A stretch of DNA of 64,000 nt from an uncultured Lachnospiraceae bacterium. GTDB taxonomy: Bacteria > Bacillota > Clostridia > Lachnospirales > Lachnospiraceae. This document shows positions 1 through 7,159 of this stretch, piece by piece. Positions within the stretch are counted from its first letter, which is position 1. The number at the start of each line of letters is the position of its first letter. The DNA is taken from the NCBI GenBank assembly GCA_910579225.1, contig CAJTTI010000004.1, forward strand, positions 1 to 64,000. The letters are read 5' to 3'. Both the position numbers and the translations under genes were made by a program. Under the pieces are notes generated by a model. That model was not told where the DNA came from, ran no database searches, and worked only from the letters and a program-made list of their open reading frames with translations.

Positions 1-143
1 GAAACAAGTGCAGTAGGCAAATTGAAAGTTTCAAATTTCAAGTGAGATAAAACAGGAATCATGACAGATAAGGCGACCTTGCCATAACCTGCCATATCAT
101 TGATCAATAAAATTTGAGTTTGCTTTTTATCTGCCATAGCCAT
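1..143 (-). CDS. Pyridoxamine/pyridoxal kinase, N-terminal part (runs off window)
   Basis: Only the first 47 or so codons lie in the window; the rest continues beyond base 1. The translation starts MAMADKKQ, then reads ILLINDMAGYG followed by LSVMIPVLSH and NLPTALVS. This is the usual start of the PdxY/PdxK-type ribokinase fold, in which the first strand and the following glycine turn shape the vitamer pocket. The family phosphorylates pyridoxal, pyridoxamine or pyridoxine in the cytoplasm in B6 salvage. The ATG at 143 is preceded by GAGGAAAT, which overlaps the stop of the upstream HD gene, so the three minus-strand genes 1166-1 form one tightly coupled unit. The assignment rests on a short piece. 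Confidence 0.7.
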   Translation of the reverse strand, partial: MAMADKKQTQILLINDMAGYGKVALSVMIPVLSHLKFETFNLPTALV

Positions 144-149
144 ATTTCC

Positions 150-653
150 TCAGTGACCGAAATAACAAAGTCTGCACAGTGTTTTTCCTGACTCTGTTTG
201 AAAAATCTTCTGTAATGTGGTTTCTATTATGTTTTTTCCCAGATTATCTTCATAAAAATTTACCAAAAAATCTGCTTCCACAAGAATCTGATAGTCAATA
301 CCATCTATATCTGCGTAGGTATGATGGTGTCCTACTAAATAGCAGATTCGATTGATGTCTGCTTCCTCAAATCCCAGCTCTCCCAACATTTTGCGGGCAT
401 AAAAAGGACCTTCTTGCTCCTGTAATCTCCCACTGGACATCCCATACTTTTCTTCTGCCGGCCGAATACCAATATCATGAACCAATGCGGCGCATTCGGT
501 CAAAAACTGACTATGCCCATCCAACTGTTCCATACGACCAATCATCTGTGCAAAACTGTGAACTTTTATCAAATGATGAATGCGTTGTGGATCATTCTGG
601 TTAAAATGAATCATCTTCCGCATTAACATATCAATTATATTTTCCTGATACAT
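150..653 (-). CDS. HD-domain protein (putative phosphohydrolase), copy 2 of a tandem pair
   Basis: A 167-residue soluble protein made of a single HD domain. Visible metal-site residues are the early His in RIHHLIKVH, the HD doublet in ALVHDIG, the histidine cluster VGHHHTYAD and the late Asp in LVEADFLVN. HD proteins bind divalent metals and usually hydrolyse phosphate esters of nucleotides or related compounds; the substrate cannot be read from the sequence. The ATG follows a strong GGAGGG site. The neighbouring gene at 663-1166 is also 167 codons, with the same motif order, so the two are probably an old tandem duplication. The linked pyridoxamine kinase is the only metabolic clue. No signal peptide or membrane segment is visible. 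Confidence 0.75.
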   Translation of the reverse strand: MYQENIIDMLMRKMIHFNQNDPQRIHHLIKVHSFAQMIGRMEQLDGHSQFLTECAALVHDIGIRPAEEKYGMSSGRLQEQEGPFYARKMLGELGFEEADINRICYLVGHHHTYADIDGIDYQILVEADFLVNFYEDNLGKNIIETTLQKIFQTESGKTLCRLCYFGH

Positions 654-662
654 AATACCCTC

Positions 663-1166
663 CTATTCCATTTCTTTTTTCAAACAAAGTGCCATCAGTT
701 CCTTTCCTCCATCTGTTTGAAAAATTTTCTTTATATACTCTGCTTTTTTATAATCTGGCCGGTTTTCATAGCAGTTTACAATTAGATCGGCTTCCATCAA
801 AAGTTGCAATAGTTTATTTTTGGGCTTGTCATAATCATGATGGCAATTCACCAGTTCAATGATTTTCGGAACATACGACGGAAGATAATTGGCCGATTCT
901 AAAAAGCGAGTCACAAGGATAGATACCACCTGTTTCTGATTGTTCTGACTGGCATCCCCGTTATAATGTTCTTTGCAATATTTAATTGCCACATCATGTA
1001 AAATGGCTGCTGCTTGCAAAATTTGCTGATCTTCAACAGAGATTTTTTCTTGCTCACCAAACAGCTTGGCTAATGCATAAACCTTAAGGATATGTTGCGT
1101 ACGTCTACAATGTCCTTCTTCATAGCACAATACACTGTATAAAAGATGGGTTTCATTATTAATCAC
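663..1166 (-). CDS. HD-domain protein (putative phosphohydrolase), copy 1 of a tandem pair
   Basis: A 167-residue HD-domain protein, first gene of the minus-strand unit that continues into a second HD gene (9-bp gap) and pyridoxamine kinase. Metal-ligand motifs are the His in RTQHILKVYA, the HD doublet in AAILHDVAI, NCHHDYD and the Asp in LMEADLIVN. Both copies end their domain with a similar KIFQT(E/D)GGK/SGK segment, which supports common ancestry despite low overall identity. It is divergent from the Crp/Fnr gene at 1301, so the two transcripts share a roughly 135-bp control region containing a palindrome at 1237-1254. Function beyond metal-dependent phosphohydrolase is not inferable. Confidence 0.75.
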   Translation of the reverse strand: MINNETHLLYSVLCYEEGHCRRTQHILKVYALAKLFGEQEKISVEDQQILQAAAILHDVAIKYCKEHYNGDASQNNQKQVVSILVTRFLESANYLPSYVPKIIELVNCHHDYDKPKNKLLQLLMEADLIVNCYENRPDYKKAEYIKKIFQTDGGKELMALCLKKEME

Positions 1167-1236
1167 GTTGACAAGTATCCTTTCTTGAAAAATTTTTATA
1201 TCTCTTTATAAGAATAAAGCATTTTTCATCAGTTCT

Positions 1237-1254
1237 GTGTTGCGCTTGCAACAC
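1237..1254. promoter_or_regulatory. Palindromic operator GTGTTGC-N4-GCAACAC
   Basis: A perfect 7-4-7 inverted repeat upstream of the Crp/Fnr gene at 1301. Its core TGTTGC-N4-GCAACA (1238-1253) recurs at 2019-2034 in front of asrA, and a relative (TGTTGT-TATA-ACAACA) lies at 5659-5674 beside the second Crp/Fnr gene. The half-site spacing fits a Crp/Fnr dimer. Here it overlaps the predicted -35 box, so binding should repress. This is seen in sequence; regulator identity is inferred. Confidence 0.7.
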
Positions 1255-1274
1255 CTACCGCAAAATGCTATACT
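1246..1274 (+). promoter_or_regulatory. Predicted promoter of the first Crp/Fnr gene
   Basis: TTGCAA at 1246-1251, a 17-bp spacer and TATACT at 1269-1274 give a good sigma-A promoter with a start near 1281, 20 bases before the ATG at 1301. The -35 box lies inside the palindrome at 1237-1254, which suggests autorepression. Confidence 0.55.
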
Positions 1275-1300
1275 TTATCTCAGAAGAAAGGAGAGACAAT

Positions 1301-1960
1301 ATGCAACTTAATTTCAAACAACTTGCTTCGCTCCCAATCTTCAATGGTATTTGTGAAGAGGATCTTCCAGCCATGTTGAATTGTTTGGGAAGCTTCCAAA
1401 AAAATTATCAAAAAGATGAAATTATCCTTCTGGAAGGTAATGAGGTTCGAAGTGTTGGCATTATATTGTCTGGCATCGTCCATATGGTTAAGGAAGATTC
1501 AGAAGGCTACCAGACACTCCTTGTAGCAATGAAAGATGGTGAGCTTTTTGGGGAATCTTTTTCTTGTGGAAGCCATTTAGATGCACATGTTAGTTTTTTC
1601 GCAGCTGCACCCTGTACAGTTCTATTTTTACCTTTCCATAAAATTATTCACTCATGTAAAATGAGCTGTACCTTTCATCATCGGTTGATTGAAAATATGG
1701 TTCAACTGATAGGAGACAAAAATGTTCAGCTGATGCACAAAATTGAAGTAATCTCGAAAAAAACTCTACGAGAAAAAATTCTTACATATTTACAGCAACA
1801 AGCCCTTGATCAAGATAGCAGGCAATTTACCATCCCCTTAAGTCGACTTGAATTGGCTAAATATCTATGTGCCGACCGCAGCGCGTTAACTCGAGAACTA
1901 TCTTATATGCAAAAGGATGGACTGATTTCTTATGAAAAAAACACATTCCAACTGTTATAA
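1301..1960 (+). CDS. Crp/Fnr family transcriptional regulator, next to asrABC
   Basis: A 219-residue regulator. The N-terminal cyclic-nucleotide-binding-like beta barrel runs to about residue 120 (EIILLEGNEV, GIILSGIVHM, GELFGESF), followed by the long dimer helix and a C-terminal winged helix (IPLSRLELAKYL, then CADRSALTREL as the recognition helix). The ATG at 1301 is chosen because AAAGGAG precedes it by a normal distance. The palindrome in its own promoter and another just before asrA argue that it controls itself and asrABC. The recognition helix resembles that of the second Crp/Fnr protein at 4983-5645 (DRS....EL.YMQKDG against DRS....EL.KMQKDG), matching the similar palindromes. No Fe-S-binding cysteine cluster is evident at the N terminus, so the effector is unknown. 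Confidence 0.85.
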   Translation: MQLNFKQLASLPIFNGICEEDLPAMLNCLGSFQKNYQKDEIILLEGNEVRSVGIILSGIVHMVKEDSEGYQTLLVAMKDGELFGESFSCGSHLDAHVSFFAAAPCTVLFLPFHKIIHSCKMSCTFHHRLIENMVQLIGDKNVQLMHKIEVISKKTLREKILTYLQQQALDQDSRQFTIPLSRLELAKYLCADRSALTRELSYMQKDGLISYEKNTFQLL

Positions 1961-1999
1961 TTGAATACTACAAGCTCCCCATTAAATAATCTACAGCAT

Positions 2000-2051
2000 C
2001 AAACAAAGAAGAATCCATGTTGCACACGCAACATGGATTCTTCTTTGTTTG
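2000..2051 (+). terminator. 24-bp perfect hairpin with embedded Crp/Fnr-type operator
   Basis: A perfect 24-bp stem with a 4-base ACAC loop lies between the Crp/Fnr stop and asrA. The descending arm is T-rich (TTCTTCTTTGTTTG), so it can end the regulator transcript. The apex is TGTTGC-ACAC-GCAACA (2019-2034), the same core as the palindrome at 1238-1253. The element can therefore be both a terminator in RNA and an operator in DNA for asrABC. Confidence 0.7.
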
Positions 2052-2105
2052 TGTTACACTCCTTATAGTCATCATGTAGTTATTTAAGTATAAGGAGGAA
2101 AATAT

Positions 2106-3122
2106 ATGGGCTTTCATATTACTGATATGCAACTGAATGTATTATTTCAGACATGGCAAACAAATTACCATATCTATGCTCCCCGCAACTTTTCTGGCGG
2201 CGGACGCTTTTCTGATACAGATTGTATCCGTTATGGAAAAATTGAACATGCTGACGAAATCGTGTTCGACAAAAAATCTGATTATTCCTTCAAGGAAGTG
2301 CTGACACCCGTTTCTCAAACCCTGTTCTTCTTTACGGAAGGGCAAACCAAAGAAGCCGATTTTCCCCAAAAAGGCGCAGTCATTTTCTTGCGTAGCTGCG
2401 ACCTATATGCTCTTAAGCGGCTGGACGATATGTACCTACACAACAGTCCAGCAGATTATTACTATCAGCATCTACGGGATAACATTAAGATTGTGCTGAT
2501 GGGCTGTGAACATTCCTTTGAAAATTGCTTCTGCGTCAGTATGGGAACCAATGTAAGCACTAAATATGATATGAGCATCGACCGCCAGCCTGACGGCACC
2601 TATCTGGTGGACTGTAAGGATGAGGCATGGGTGAAACAGTTAGTACAAGCTGGATGTGAACAGCAGGAAGTCATCCCTGCTCATGTCACTGAAAACCAAG
2701 TTACAGTTCAAGTCCCTGAAAATCTGACCGCAGAGGTGGCCAAAAGTACTATGTGGGAGGAATACAATAGCCGCTGCATCAACTGTGGACGTTGCAATTT
2801 TGTCTGTCCTACCTGTACCTGCTTTACTATGCAGGATCTCTTTTATAGTGAGAATGGCAAGGTTGGAGAGCGCCGTCGTATCTGGGCCTCCTGTATGGTA
2901 GATGGCTTTACCGATGTGGCCGGTGGCGGCAGTTATCGGAAAAAAAACGGAGAACGGATGCGGTTCAAGGTACTGCACAAGGTACTGGACTACAAACAAC
3001 GCAATGGCTATCACATGTGTGTGGGTTGCGGACGATGCGACGATATCTGTCCGGAGTATATCTCATTTTCAGGTTGCATCAACAAATTGCAGAGTGCTAT
3101 GACGGAGGTGACTGAACAATGA
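2106..3122 (+). CDS. asrA: Anaerobic sulfite reductase subunit A
   Basis: A 338-residue iron-sulfur subunit of the NADH-dependent anaerobic sulfite reductase, which reduces sulfite to sulfide in the cytoplasm. The C-terminal half carries two ferredoxin-like [4Fe-4S] motifs: CINCGRCNFVCP near residues 222-233 and CVGCGRCDDICP near residues 302-313. The N-terminal half matches the AsrA/hydrogenase-beta-type domain (HADEIVFDKKSDY, FLRSCDLYAL). The length is as expected. It is the first gene of asrABC: the stop overlaps the asrB ATG (ATGA), and a consensus AAGGAGG precedes its own ATG. In the family it relays electrons between the flavin of AsrB and the siroheme of AsrC. The palindrome at 2019-2034 probably controls the operon. 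Confidence 0.95.
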   Translation: MGFHITDMQLNVLFQTWQTNYHIYAPRNFSGGGRFSDTDCIRYGKIEHADEIVFDKKSDYSFKEVLTPVSQTLFFFTEGQTKEADFPQKGAVIFLRSCDLYALKRLDDMYLHNSPADYYYQHLRDNIKIVLMGCEHSFENCFCVSMGTNVSTKYDMSIDRQPDGTYLVDCKDEAWVKQLVQAGCEQQEVIPAHVTENQVTVQVPENLTAEVAKSTMWEEYNSRCINCGRCNFVCPTCTCFTMQDLFYSENGKVGERRRIWASCMVDGFTDVAGGGSYRKKNGERMRFKVLHKVLDYKQRNGYHMCVGCGRCDDICPEYISFSGCINKLQSAMTEVTEQ

Positions 3123-3913
3123 TGAAAAATGATTATATTCCTTTCCCATCCAAAATTTTGGAAGTAATTCGGCACACAAAAATTGAGTATACGTTCCGTA
3201 TGGAGTTTCAAGGAGATGTTAAGCCGGGACAGTTTTTTGAAGTGTCGATTCCTAAATATGGAGAAGCTCCTATATCAGTCAGTGGTATTGGAGACAACTT
3301 CGTAGATCTAACCATTCGTCGAGTGGGCAAGGTTACCAATGAAGTTTTTGAACATTATGTGGGTGATACTCTTTTGCTGCGTGGTCCCTATGGGAATGGA
3401 TTCGATGTATCAGACTATGCAGGTAAGGACATCATCGTCATGGCTGGCGGAACTGGTCTATCGCCTGTTCGAGGAGTGGTGGATTACTTTTTCAATCATC
3501 CAGAGCAGCGGGGGCATATGACTCTGATTGCAGGCTTCAAAACGTCGCATGACATTCTTTTCCGCAACGATCTGAAGCTCTGGAAAAAAAACATGGATAT
3601 CATCCTTACGGTAGATTGTGCAGAAGAGGATGTTGCCTGTCATGTGGGCCTTGTTACTCAGTACATCCCTCAAATCAAACTGGATAATGTGCAGAACACA
3701 GTGGCTGTTGTAGTAGGGCCTCCTGCCATGATGCGCTTTTCCGTGCAGGGATTACTGGATATTGGACTTCCAGAAGAAAATGTCTGGATTTCTCAGGAGC
3801 GGAAAATGTGCTGCGGTCTGGGCAAGTGCGGTCACTGTAAGATTGGGGACACCTATGTTTGCCTGGACGGTCCAGTATTTAACTATACCAAAGGGAAATT
3901 TTTAGTAGATTAA
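3119..3913 (+). CDS. asrB: Anaerobic sulfite reductase subunit B (FAD/NADH-binding)
   Basis: A 264-residue flavoprotein of the ferredoxin-NADP reductase/DHOD-K type. It takes electrons from NADH and passes them to AsrA/AsrC. The FAD-binding barrel occupies about residues 1-100 (LTIRRVGKV), the nucleotide-binding fold includes GGTGLSPVRG near residue 110, and the C-terminal [2Fe-2S] loop has MCCGLGKCGHCKIG near residues 226-239 with a further Cys in YVCLDG. The start overlaps the asrA stop by four bases, so translation is coupled. asrC begins 11 bases downstream behind its own GGAGGGG site. Confidence 0.95.
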   Translation: MMKNDYIPFPSKILEVIRHTKIEYTFRMEFQGDVKPGQFFEVSIPKYGEAPISVSGIGDNFVDLTIRRVGKVTNEVFEHYVGDTLLLRGPYGNGFDVSDYAGKDIIVMAGGTGLSPVRGVVDYFFNHPEQRGHMTLIAGFKTSHDILFRNDLKLWKKNMDIILTVDCAEEDVACHVGLVTQYIPQIKLDNVQNTVAVVVGPPAMMRFSVQGLLDIGLPEENVWISQERKMCCGLGKCGHCKIGDTYVCLDGPVFNYTKGKFLVD

Positions 3914-3924
3914 GGAGGGGTAAC

Positions 3925-4887
3925 ATGGATATCAACACAAAAATACTAAAAAAGAATGCGTTTCGTGTCACTAAAGAACGTGGTATGACTGCTTCCAGAA
4001 TCCGTGTTCCCGGTGGTCATCTGGATGCCAAATATCTGAGCCAAATTCAGCATATTGCAGAAACTTTCGGAAATGGCACAGTTCATATTACCAGCCGACA
4101 GGGATTTGAGATTCCTGGTATTCCTTTTGAAAAGATGCCAGAGGTTAATGCTGCCCTTCAAAGCCTGATTGACGGTTTGGAGATCAATCAGGATGAAGTG
4201 GGCTGCGGCTATCCTGCTGCTGGAACCCGAAATATCACCGCTTGCGTGGGCAACCGTGTCTGTCCATTCGCCTGTTATGATACCACTGCGCTTGCCCAGC
4301 GTATTGAAAAAGCTGTTTTCCCCAACGATCTCCACTTTAAGATTGCTCTGACTGGTTGCCCCAATGATTGTGCCAAAGTACGTATGCATGACTTTGGCAT
4401 CATGGGTATGACAGTACCTCATCTTGAGTCTGATCGTTGTGTTAGCTGCGGGGCCTGTGTAAAAGCCTGCAAAAAGAAATCTGTTGAGGCTCTGAAGCCA
4501 GTCAACTTCCGTCCTCAACGAGATGAGCGGCGATGCATTGGCTGTGGAGAATGTGTTTTGGCCTGTCCGAATGCTGCATGGACTCGTAGTGAAAAGAAAT
4601 ACTATAGACTTACTTTGCTGGGTAGAACTGGCAAAAAGAACCCGCGTCTGGGTGAAGATTTCATCAAGTGGGTGGACGAAGACAGTATTATCAAAATCAT
4701 TCTCAATACCTACGACTATGTGAAGGAGTACATCGACCCCAATGCTCCCGGCGGAAAAGAGCATATTGGCTACATTGTAGACCGTACTGGTTTTGAGGAG
4801 TTCAAACGATGGGCCTTGCGGGATGTCACTCTGCCAGAGATTGCAGAAGTTATGACTCCCATGTATTGGAAAGGTATAACATATTGA
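3925..4887 (+). CDS. asrC: Anaerobic sulfite reductase subunit C (siroheme, catalytic)
   Basis: The 320-residue catalytic subunit that reduces sulfite by six electrons to sulfide. The siroheme/[4Fe-4S] ligands are visible as ACVGNRVCPFACYD near residues 106-119 and TGCPNDCAKVR near residues 142-152. Two further ferredoxin clusters follow: CVSCGACVKACK and CIGCGECVLACP, near residues 171-218. The length is normal for AsrC. It is the last gene of asrABC and convergent with the second Crp/Fnr gene. The 95 bases between them contain a short T-run after asrC but no convincing stem. Confidence 0.95.
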   Translation: MDINTKILKKNAFRVTKERGMTASRIRVPGGHLDAKYLSQIQHIAETFGNGTVHITSRQGFEIPGIPFEKMPEVNAALQSLIDGLEINQDEVGCGYPAAGTRNITACVGNRVCPFACYDTTALAQRIEKAVFPNDLHFKIALTGCPNDCAKVRMHDFGIMGMTVPHLESDRCVSCGACVKACKKKSVEALKPVNFRPQRDERRCIGCGECVLACPNAAWTRSEKKYYRLTLLGRTGKKNPRLGEDFIKWVDEDSIIKIILNTYDYVKEYIDPNAPGGKEHIGYIVDRTGFEEFKRWALRDVTLPEIAEVMTPMYWKGITY

Positions 4888-4982
4888 TATATAACAGCTT
4901 GAGAGATTTTTGAAGGACACTTAAAAGTATTTTTTTGATAAAATAGATCATCAGAAAACATACAATGAATCACTCATACTCT

Positions 4983-5645
4983 CTATTGAAACATCAAGCT
5001 ATCTTTTAATAAAAATTGATTCTTGCTGTACTCAATAATTCCGTCTTTTTGCATTTTTGAAAGCTCGTTACACATGGTACTGCGGTCCACATTCAGATAA
5101 TCAGCTAACTGTTGGCGGTTGTAGGGGATCAGGAAAGAATTGCTCCCGGCGCGTTTGGCGCATTCCGAAAAATAGGACATCAACCGCCCCCGAATGGATT
5201 TGGAACTGGTATGCTGGATTCTTTGAGAAAGCTGAAGGTTTCTGTGAGCGCAGACAGTCAGCAGATTTCGGACAAGTCTTGTGTGGAATGGACAGGCATT
5301 GGTACAAGTAGCCAGGACACGCCCCACATTCATAAACAATATGGATGTATCCTCCGCAGCGGACACCGTAACCAACATCGGCTCCCCCGGAATGCAGGCA
5401 TACACCTCGGCGAATACAGAGCCGGGCGCAACATGACCCAAAATACTGGTATTGCCCCAGATATCGTTGCAGGAGATCACCGCCAGGCCGGACAGCAAGA
5501 TCCCGATATTTTCCGTGATGTTTCCTTCTGAAAGGATTACCTCTCCTTTTTGAAAACTACGCGTTGTGGCATTCAGGCAACCCAAAAGAGATGTAATCTC
5601 TGCTTCTTCCAGTCCTCGAAACAGTTGTGTATTGGATAAATTCAT
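4983..5645 (-). CDS. Crp/Fnr family regulator, divergent from the hcp gene cluster
   Basis: A 220-residue regulator with the cNMP-like barrel (EVILSEGNITENIGILLSG), dimer helix and winged helix (IPYNRQQLADYLN, VDRSTMCNELSKMQKDG). The ATG at 5645 is preferred over the in-frame GTG at 5654, because AAGGAG lies 8 bases before the ATG and would be overlapped by the GTG. It diverges from the ferredoxin-cupin-hcp cluster across a perfect 16-bp palindrome. By position it is the natural candidate to play the role of HcpR, the Crp/Fnr-type activator of hcp in other anaerobes; that is an inference. It is a paralogue of the regulator at 1301-1960, with a very similar recognition helix. Confidence 0.88.
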   Translation of the reverse strand: MNLSNTQLFRGLEEAEITSLLGCLNATTRSFQKGEVILSEGNITENIGILLSGLAVISCNDIWGNTSILGHVAPGSVFAEVYACIPGEPMLVTVSAAEDTSILFMNVGRVLATCTNACPFHTRLVRNLLTVCAHRNLQLSQRIQHTSSKSIRGRLMSYFSECAKRAGSNSFLIPYNRQQLADYLNVDRSTMCNELSKMQKDGIIEYSKNQFLLKDSLMFQ

Positions 5646-5658
5646 ATTTTTCACTCCT

Positions 5659-5701
5659 TGTTGTTATAACAACAGACTTTCATTTCATATTATAGTATAC
5701 T
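5659..5701 (+). promoter_or_regulatory. Class II Crp/Fnr-type promoter of the hcp cluster
   Basis: TGTTGTTATAACAACA (5659-5674) is a perfect 16-bp palindrome. TATACT at 5696-5701 makes a -10 box with a start near 5708, which puts the palindrome centre at -41.5, the classical class II Fnr/Crp activator position. No good -35 box is present, as expected for an activator-dependent promoter. On the minus strand TATAAT (5694-5689) would start the divergent regulator near 5682, so the same palindrome would lie just downstream of that start and could repress it. Confidence 0.65.
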
Positions 5702-5736
5702 AAATCCAGAAACGCAAGAGAAAGGATGAAGCAAAC

Positions 5737-6450
5737 ATGATTCGGAAAATTATTCAGATAGACGAAGAAAAGTGCAATGGATGTGGGGCCTGCGCCGAAG
5801 CCTGCCATGAAGGGGCTATCGGCATGGTAAACGGGAAGGCAAAACTCCTGCGGGACGATTATTGCGATGGTCTGGGCGATTGCCTGCCCACCTGCCCCAC
5901 CGGTGCGATTTCCTTTGTGGAACGGGAAGCTGCTGCCTATGACGAAAAGGCTGTGCAGGAAAATATGAAAAAAAAGAACAGAATGAATTCTCCTTCCGTT
6001 GGTGTTCATGCGGGTTGCCCGGGCAGCCGAATGCAGCGAATCCAGCATTCGCAGGAATCTGCTCCTTCTGCCCCGATGCAGGCTGAGTCACAGCTGAGGC
6101 AGTGGCCCTGCCAAATTAAGCTGGTCCCAGTAGGTGCCCCCTATTTTGAAGGAGCCAAGTTGCTGATTGCGGCAGATTGCAGCGCATATGCCTATGCCAG
6201 AATGCACGAGGATTTTATGCGTGGGAAGGTTACGCTGATTGGCTGCTCCAAGCTGGACAACGTGGATTACAGCGAAAAGCTGACGCAGATTATCCAAAAC
6301 AACAATATCCAGAGCGTGACCATTGTGCGGATGGAAGTTCCCTGCTGCGGCGGACTGGAGTTAGCTGCTAAAAAAGCATTGCAGGCAAGCGGAAAATTCA
6401 TTCCCTGGCAGGTGGTCACTATCTCGATTGATGGAAAGATTCTGGAATAA
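5737..6450 (+). CDS. Two-cluster ferredoxin-domain protein with conserved C-terminal domain, hcp-linked
   Basis: A 237-residue protein. Residues 1-70 are a ferredoxin-like domain with CNGCGACAEACHEGAIG and a second, altered set (DYCDGLGDCLPTCPTGAI). Residues 75-125 form a low-complexity linker with HAGCPGS. The C-terminal half (about 140-237) is a separate alpha/beta domain with AADCSAYAYA, LIGCSKLDN and VEVPCCGG-type cysteines (MEVPCCGGLE). Proteins of this build often sit beside hcp in Clostridia and are simply called 4Fe-4S binding proteins; the cysteine-rich C domain could bind a metal or thiol ligand. It is first in the cluster behind the class II promoter. A role as redox partner or sensor is inference. 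Confidence 0.75.
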   Translation: MIRKIIQIDEEKCNGCGACAEACHEGAIGMVNGKAKLLRDDYCDGLGDCLPTCPTGAISFVEREAAAYDEKAVQENMKKKNRMNSPSVGVHAGCPGSRMQRIQHSQESAPSAPMQAESQLRQWPCQIKLVPVGAPYFEGAKLLIAADCSAYAYARMHEDFMRGKVTLIGCSKLDNVDYSEKLTQIIQNNNIQSVTIVRMEVPCCGGLELAAKKALQASGKFIPWQVVTISIDGKILE

Positions 6451-6525
6451 CCTCTGATTCGGTTCTTCAGTTTTTGGAATATATCCGACAGACAAAAACA
6501 AATTATATTGCAGGAGGTGACTGTT

Positions 6526-6858
6526 ATGAGTAAAAAAATGAAAAACATTGCGCAAGCCGAGGTTCTGACGCTGAAGGAGCAGATCTCCTATCAGGAGGGG
6601 CAGGTAGTCAGCAAGACGCTGGCGCAAAATCCGGCAGTAAGTATTACCCTGTTCTCATTCGCAAAGGGCGAGGAAATCAGCACCCATGAATCGGGCGGCG
6701 ACGCTTTCGTAACCTGTCTGGACGGCGTTGGAAAAATCACCATTGACGGCACAGAATATCTGTTGCATGAAGGAGAATCCATCGTCATGCCAGCTGGACA
6801 CCCTCACGCGGTATATGGACAGGAAGCGTTCAAGATGCTTTTGGTCGTTGTATTTTAA
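6526..6858 (+). CDS. Small cupin-domain protein
   Basis: A 110-residue single cupin barrel. Cupin motif 1 is visible as STHESGGDAFVTCLDG and motif 2 as GESIVMPAGHPHAVYG. The His, Glu-like and second His positions suggest a metal-binding pocket, but substrate and reaction are unknown. The ATG at 6526 is chosen because GGAGG lies before it; an upstream in-frame TTG would overlap that site. Located between two ferredoxin-type genes and hcp, it may bind a small redox-stress metabolite or act as a sensor; this is inferred from context only. Confidence 0.8.
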   Translation: MSKKMKNIAQAEVLTLKEQISYQEGQVVSKTLAQNPAVSITLFSFAKGEEISTHESGGDAFVTCLDGVGKITIDGTEYLLHEGESIVMPAGHPHAVYGQEAFKMLLVVVF

Positions 6859-6891
6859 TCAAACGTAAAATTGACAGAGGGAGGTGATTTT

Positions 6892-7080
6892 ATGAAAATA
6901 AAAGTAGATCAGAATCTCTGCATTGGCTGCGGGCTTTGCTGTGGGATCTGCGACGAAGTTTTTCGTATGAATGAGCACGAGAAGGCGGAAGCATACCAAC
7001 CAGCAAACGATGACAATCAAAGCGCCGTGCAGGATGCAATTGATTCGTGTCCTGTGTCTGCAATCGCTTGGGAAGATTAA
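6892..7080 (+). CDS. Small [4Fe-4S] ferredoxin
   Basis: A 62-residue acidic ferredoxin. The single-cluster signature is CIGCGLC near residues 10-16 with the distal CPVSAI near residue 54. An extra Cys follows directly (LCCGIC), giving more cysteines than one cluster needs. The ATG at 6892 is preceded by GAGGGAGGT. It is placed 79 bases before hcp and is the likely electron donor for the hybrid cluster protein, replacing the Hcr reductase of enterobacteria; the pairing is inferred from adjacency. Confidence 0.88.
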   Translation: MKIKVDQNLCIGCGLCCGICDEVFRMNEHEKAEAYQPANDDNQSAVQDAIDSCPVSAIAWED

Positions 7081-7159
7081 TTCAAGCGCATCTATATACT
7101 TTTTTGATTGAAAAGTAACTACATCATTTCAAATTTTAAAAGTTTTTAGGAGGTCTATT

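Noticed and set aside
3946..4920. A 324-codon frame antisense to asrC
   Set aside because: asrC has all its cluster motifs; the antisense frame has none.
1238..5674. Calling the palindromes known HcpR sites
   Set aside because: I cannot confirm from memory that the Clostridial HcpR consensus equals TGTTGY-N4-RCAACA, so the link is left as inference.
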